From Woeseiaceae bacterium (GTDB taxonomy: Bacteria > Pseudomonadota > Gammaproteobacteria > Steroidobacterales > Woeseiaceae): DNA of 9,175 bases. Below, in pieces: positions 5,781-9,175 of the stretch (its first letter is position 1; each line of letters begins with the position of its first letter). The notes under the pieces were generated by a model, which was not told the DNA's origin, did no database searches, and saw only the letters and a program-made list of their open reading frames with translations. The stretch covers positions 1 through 9,175 of the forward strand of contig WTCH01000164.1 of the NCBI GenBank assembly GCA_013138675.1, read 5' to 3'. Position numbers and translations under genes: made by a program.

Positions 5781-6845
5781 TTATTGAACCTGTTCGTGGA
5801 TTTCCAGCTCGACGTCGTTACCGCCGGCCGGCGCCACGATGATCGAACCAAACCAGTCGCCTGGTTGTGCACCCGGTTGCCCGGACAAGGACACGCGAGC
5901 AATCAATTCAAACTCTGCAAAATTCGACAACTCGCGGCCTGGCACCATCGATTCACGGTCGCCTATCTCAACGTATGCCGGCAACTCGGAAAGGCGTCGG
6001 CGTGCAGCAGCAATAGGTGGAACCGGCACCGCCGGGTCACGCGCGATGAGAAATACTGTCGCTTCTGCCGGTAACGCCGCGAGGGCCTCAGCCGACAGGG
6101 AAATTCTGGCTCGCACAACAGCACCCTCACTGAGCGGTCCCGAAGGTGCTTCAGCAGGCGCTTCTTCGGGTACCTCAGTTGACTCTGCAACGGGCATCTC
6201 CGGATGCTGCACCGCCGGAGGAGCTTCACCGCGCCACTCGGCGATTCGCTGTTCCAGAATGCCTTGAATCTCGGCTGGCGGATTCAGCCCAAGTAGTCGC
6301 TCCCAGCGTTCCGCGGCCAGATCCGTATCGCCACGATTAAACGCGCCAATACCGCCGTAAAACAGCGCCTGGGAGTTGTTTGGGTCCAGAGCCAGCGCAT
6401 TTTCAAAAAGCGATGCTACGCGACCGTCGATCTCACTGCCGGTACTCGCCAGCAGCGCTTCACCAAGTGATACCAGGGCTTGCGGATTCTGAGCCGACTC
6501 TAGCTCAATAGCCTTCTCGAAGGCCTCAATCGCACCCGAATAGTTGCCGAGTGACATGTACGACCGTCCGAGCATTTGCCAACCTTCCGGATTATTGGGG
6601 TCGACAGCCAGTCTTTCGGCCAATGCATTGATGGCGTCGTCCATTCCCGGCGCAGCAGCACCAGCACCTCCTGACGGCAGATCAGGGCTGCCCTGGCGAT
6701 AGTAAAGACCGGAAGACAGCGCGACGACCAGTATGACCGCAGCACCAATCAGCGGGCTCAGGCTGCGTTGATGGCGGTACAAAGGCCATACCGCAAAGCC
6801 CACGGCAACCAGGCTCATCACGGCGAGCAAAATCCAGAGTGTCAT
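5781..6845 (-). CDS. ccmI: cytochrome c maturation protein CcmI, TPR-containing apocytochrome chaperone
   Basis: A 354-residue membrane-anchored protein that in System I presents apocytochrome c to the CcmF-CcmH ligation complex. Two membrane helices (about 3-21 and 32-49) are joined by only about ten residues (PLYRHQRSLS). A Gly/Ala-rich linker leads to periplasmic TPR repeats (about 68-205: NPEGWQMLGRSYMSLGNYSG, then GDTDLAAERWERLLGLNPP). A Pro/Glu/Ala-rich hinge follows (about 210-240). The C-terminal domain (SAEALAALPAEATVFLIARD, then LSNFAEFELIARVSLSGQP) is the beta-rich domain seen at the end of CcmI. Many CcmI proteins have a longer cytoplasmic loop with a leucine-zipper-like segment between the two helices; it is absent here, as in the CcmI half of the E. 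coli CcmH fusion. The start lies 5 bp after the ccmH stop, with GAGGA inside the end of ccmH. Confidence 0.9.
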   Translation of the reverse strand: MTLWILLAVMSLVAVGFAVWPLYRHQRSLSPLIGAAVILVVALSSGLYYRQGSPDLPSGGAGAAAPGMDDAINALAERLAVDPNNPEGWQMLGRSYMSLGNYSGAIEAFEKAIELESAQNPQALVSLGEALLASTGSEIDGRVASLFENALALDPNNSQALFYGGIGAFNRGDTDLAAERWERLLGLNPPAEIQGILEQRIAEWRGEAPPAVQHPEMPVAESTEVPEEAPAEAPSGPLSEGAVVRARISLSAEALAALPAEATVFLIARDPAVPVPPIAAARRRLSELPAYVEIGDRESMVPGRELSNFAEFELIARVSLSGQPGAQPGDWFGSIIVAPAGGNDVELEIHEQVQ

Positions 6846-6850
6846 CAGTG

Positions 6851-7273
6851 TTAGTCCTCGGCGGCCGAGTCGTCGTCAATAGGCAACGTCATGCGTCGGC
6901 GAACAATATTCACAAGCACGTACGCGCCACCCAGCAGGAACAGCGCCGGAGCAATCCAGAGAATCAGGGTCTTGCCGCTTGCCCGGGGATTGTAGAGTGC
7001 GAAATCTCCGTAGCGTTCCACCAGGAAGTCAAAAATCTGCTCGTCGGTCAGGCCGTCTTCGAGCATGTGACGAATTTCACGGCGCAGGTCCCCGGCGAGA
7101 AACGCATTCGAGTCTTTGATCGTTGTGTTTTGACACTTGAGGCATCGGACTTCATCGATGATCTTTTCGTAGCGCGCCTGCAAAACCGGGTCATCCAGTG
7201 CTTCTTCGCTATCGACCGCAAACGAAACGGTGGCGATCAACGACAACGTCAAAATGCTGAACAAGATTCTCAT
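6851..7273 (-). CDS. ccmH: cytochrome c maturation protein CcmH (CycL), apocytochrome thiol-reductase subunit
   Basis: A 140-residue CcmH of the short type, not fused to CcmI. Residues 1-19 form a signal peptide with a likely SFA cleavage site. The conserved VRCLKCQN motif holds Cys44 and Cys47, the redox pair that resolves disulfides with CXXCH haem-binding sites in apocytochrome c. It is followed by DSNAFLAGDLRREI and the FLVERYGDFALYNP segment, both hallmarks of the family. A single C-terminal membrane helix (about 104-124) anchors the domain on the periplasmic side, ending in an RRR cytoplasmic stop. The ATG overlaps the ccmG stop by four bases (ATGA), indicating coupled translation. CcmH takes reducing power from CcmG and works with CcmF and CcmI at haem ligation. 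I have high confidence in the family and the boundaries. Confidence 0.93.
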   Translation of the reverse strand: MRILFSILTLSLIATVSFAVDSEEALDDPVLQARYEKIIDEVRCLKCQNTTIKDSNAFLAGDLRREIRHMLEDGLTDEQIFDFLVERYGDFALYNPRASGKTLILWIAPALFLLGGAYVLVNIVRRRMTLPIDDDSAAED

Positions 7274-7806
7274 TGTATCTTTCCTGCCGATTCGAGATGG
7301 GGAACGAAGTGCTTCTCCCAGAGTGGCCGATTGAGCGGCCCGAGATGCTTGTACAACACCGTGCCATCGGGACCGACAAGGAACGTTTCGGGTGCTCCGT
7401 ACACACCCCAGTTGATTCCCGCCCGGCCATCTTCGTCGTACGCTGTATCGACATACGGATCGCCAAGCTCCTGCAACCAGCGCTGCGCCTCAACCTGGTT
7501 GTCGCGCCAGTTCAGGCCAAACATCTGAATGGAACCCGACTCTGCCAGCTGCAACAGGAAATCATGCTCCTGCCGGCAGCCGACGCACCAGGTCGCCCAA
7601 ACATTGACGAGGGCCATGCCATCGCCAAAGTTGGCATTGCTCACGGTCTTCGACGGGTCGGTTAGAGACGGCAGCTCAAATTGGGGCGCAGGTTTGCCAA
7701 GGAACGGCGATGGCAAAGCGTTGACGTCTCGTTCCGGGTCGAGCCCTTTGACGAACATCAGGATCAGCAGTGCAAAAATGACGACCGGTGCCGAGTACTT
7801 CCACAT
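7270..7806 (-). CDS. ccmG: CcmG/DsbE thiol:disulfide oxidoreductase for cytochrome c maturation
   Basis: A 178-residue membrane-anchored periplasmic thioredoxin. One N-terminal helix (about 5-20) is followed by GKPAPQFELPSL (37-48), typical of CcmG. The active site VNVWATWCVGCRQEH contains Cys74 and Cys77; Val-Gly between the cysteines differs from the Pro-Thr of E. coli CcmG. The cis-proline loop GVYGAPETFLV (134-144, Pro139) is the most diagnostic CcmG element. CcmG receives electrons from DsbD/CcdA and passes them to CcmH and apocytochrome thiols so that haem can be attached. The ATG overlaps the ccmF stop by one base (TAATG), and the stop overlaps the ccmH start by four, so its translation is probably coupled to both. 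Confidence 0.93.
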   Translation of the reverse strand: MWKYSAPVVIFALLILMFVKGLDPERDVNALPSPFLGKPAPQFELPSLTDPSKTVSNANFGDGMALVNVWATWCVGCRQEHDFLLQLAESGSIQMFGLNWRDNQVEAQRWLQELGDPYVDTAYDEDGRAGINWGVYGAPETFLVGPDGTVLYKHLGPLNRPLWEKHFVPHLESAGKIQ

Positions 7807-9175
7807 TACGCTCGCTCCGCCGCTGCTGTCGTCGCTTTAGCGTGTGCCGGCGCCGTCGAGCGATAGCGGCGATCCGTGACAGCGATCAGTCCGCCCAGCG
7901 CCATGACGATGGCACCGAACCAGATAAACCGAATCATCGGCTTGTACTGAATGCGCACGCTCCACGTGTCGTTACCAAGCTGGTCGCCGAGCGCGATGAA
8001 CAAGTCCTTGTTCCATTGAACGTCGATGCCGGCCTCGGTCATCCAGTTTTTCTGTACGAGATACTGCCGCTTCTGCGGGTGCACCTCAGCCACAAAATTA
8101 CCGTCTTTTCGAATTTCAATAGTGCCTTCGATCGCTGTGTAGTTAGGGCCCTGAACCTGGCGCAACTCGCGTAGCTCGAAAGCATGTCCGGCAACCTCGA
8201 CACTCTCACCTGAGCGCATGCTCATGTCGGTTTCGACGTTGAACGCCGAGGTGAGGGTTACGCCAAGAATAAACATGCCGACGCCGAGATGTGCGATAGA
8301 CATACCCAGCACGGCCGGTGTAATCCGCGCTGCACCTTCAGCACGACGCAACGACCGGATCGGCTCAATCAGGGCTGTAGAAATAACCCATAGCGCAGCA
8401 ATGACGCCAACGCTAACCATGACTCCGAAGCGGCCATACAGCACGCCGGGAATCAGGATGCCGAGAACGATCGAAACAATGGCAGGCAACATCAGCTTGC
8501 TTGTCAGCAGGTTGCCCTTATGGCTACGCCACGTTGTGTGCATGCCGATACCAACCAGGAATACCAGCGGCAGCATTGGCAACAGGAAAACCTTGTTGAA
8601 CCACGGTGCGCCCACTGAAATTTTTCCCATGTCGAGCACTTCGTAAATGAGCGGCGCCAGCGTGCCATAGAAGACGACGATCGTAGCGACCACCAGAAGT
8701 ACATTATTCAGCAGTAAGAACGTCTCACGAGAATTCGGACTGAATCCTGCATCCGAATCCAGCCCCGGCGCTCGCCAGGCGAACAGGATCAGGGCACTGA
8801 GGACGACGATGCCGAGGAACGTAAGAATGAATACGCCGCGCGCCGGATCGGTCGCAAATGCGTGCACCGATACGATGATGCCGGAGCGAACAAGGAATGT
8901 ACCGAGCAGACTCAACGAGAATGCGGCGATGGCCAGCATCAGCGTCCAGCTCTTGAACAGGCCACGTTTCTCGGCGACCGCAAGCGAGTGGATTAGCGCT
9001 GTACCGACAAGCCACGGCATGAAGGATGCGTTCTCAACCGGGTCCCAGAACCACCAACCACCCCAGCCAAGCTCGTAGTATGCCCACCAGCTACCCAGCG
9101 CGATGCCGAGCGTCAAAAATATCCACGCCATCGTTGTCCACGGCCGCGTCCACTTCGTCCACTGCTTGTCCAGAT
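7806..9175 (-). CDS. ccmF: CcmF haem lyase subunit of cytochrome c maturation, 5' end off the window
   Basis: About 455 residues of the C-terminal part of CcmF, a large inner-membrane protein of roughly 650 residues that takes haem from holo-CcmE and ligates it to apocytochrome c. The frame is open to the right edge, so the ATG at 9131 is internal; the residues before it (KWTRPWTT) continue the family pattern. The tryptophan-rich WWD haem-handling motif is visible as WGGWWFWDPVEN (residues 37-48 of the visible part), followed by PWLVGTALIHSLAV with a candidate haem-ligand His. Many hydrophobic helices follow, then GIGMHTTWRSHKGNLL, and near the end a periplasmic domain (ETDMSMRSGESVEVAG through WNKDLFIALGDQ), a last helix and the short tail. 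The end of the gene overlaps the ccmG start. ccmE and the other early ccm genes are expected beyond the edge. Confidence 0.94.
   Translation of the reverse strand, partial: LDKQWTKWTRPWTTMAWIFLTLGIALGSWWAYYELGWGGWWFWDPVENASFMPWLVGTALIHSLAVAEKRGLFKSWTLMLAIAAFSLSLLGTFLVRSGIIVSVHAFATDPARGVFILTFLGIVVLSALILFAWRAPGLDSDAGFSPNSRETFLLLNNVLLVVATIVVFYGTLAPLIYEVLDMGKISVGAPWFNKVFLLPMLPLVFLVGIGMHTTWRSHKGNLLTSKLMLPAIVSIVLGILIPGVLYGRFGVMVSVGVIAALWVISTALIEPIRSLRRAEGAARITPAVLGMSIAHLGVGMFILGVTLTSAFNVETDMSMRSGESVEVAGHAFELRELRQVQGPNYTAIEGTIEIRKDGNFVAEVHPQKRQYLVQKNWMTEAGIDVQWNKDLFIALGDQLGNDTWSVRIQYKPMIRFIWFGAIVMALGGLIAVTDRRYRSTAPAHAKATTAAAERA

Noticed and set aside
6839..7528. 229-codon plus-strand open frame opposite ccmH and ccmG
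   Set aside because: It lies antisense to two clearly recognised genes with intact motifs and tight coupling; the translation is low-complexity and matches no family I know.

Overview
The window is an ordinary-looking, almost fully coding, moderately GC-rich chromosomal segment. It most resembles Gammaproteobacteria: it has a System I cytochrome c maturation cluster with separate ccmF, ccmG, ccmH and ccmI genes, a RidA family protein, a DUF2147 protein and a membrane fatty acid hydroxylase. I see no mobile element, CRISPR array, phage gene, tRNA or rRNA, and the genus cannot be named from this sequence alone.

Layout from left to right. (1) Positions 1-395, plus strand: the 3' part of an exported DUF2147 protein. 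(2) 427-837, minus: a small predicted lipoprotein of unknown function with an internal repeat, convergent with the first gene. (3) 966-2617, minus: a two-gene unit in which an AGMO-like fatty acid hydroxylase/sterol desaturase family membrane enzyme is followed after 8 bp by a RidA-type protein. A hairpin spans the ridA stop codon. (4) 2668-4008, plus: a group II PLP-dependent decarboxylase, diverging from the hydroxylase across only 50 bp. (5) 3980-9175, minus: seven tightly packed genes read leftward, in transcription order ccmF (5' end off the window), ccmG, ccmH, ccmI, a hotdog thioesterase, a nitronate monooxygenase-type flavoenzyme and crcB. Junctions in this run are 1-4 bp overlaps (ccmF/ccmG, ccmG/ccmH, nmo/crcB) or gaps of 5-14 bp, so it reads as one operon. 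The last gene, crcB, overlaps the decarboxylase gene tail to tail by 29 bp.

How the genes work together. CcmF, CcmH and CcmI form the periplasmic-side haem ligation complex, and CcmG keeps the CXXCH cysteines of apocytochrome reduced; the earlier genes (ccmA-E) are expected beyond the right edge. The thioesterase, flavoenzyme and fluoride channel downstream have no known role in cytochrome assembly and probably just share the transcript. The left half pairs a PLP enzyme with RidA, which in other bacteria removes reactive enamine/imine by-products of PLP enzymes; a functional link here is only inferred.

I did not find a convincing undescribed system. The points most worth a second look are the CrcB channel with both Phe-box positions replaced by Leu, the ridA stop-codon hairpin, the repeat-containing lipoprotein, the CcmI lacking the long cytoplasmic loop, and the hydroxylase/RidA/decarboxylase neighbourhood.
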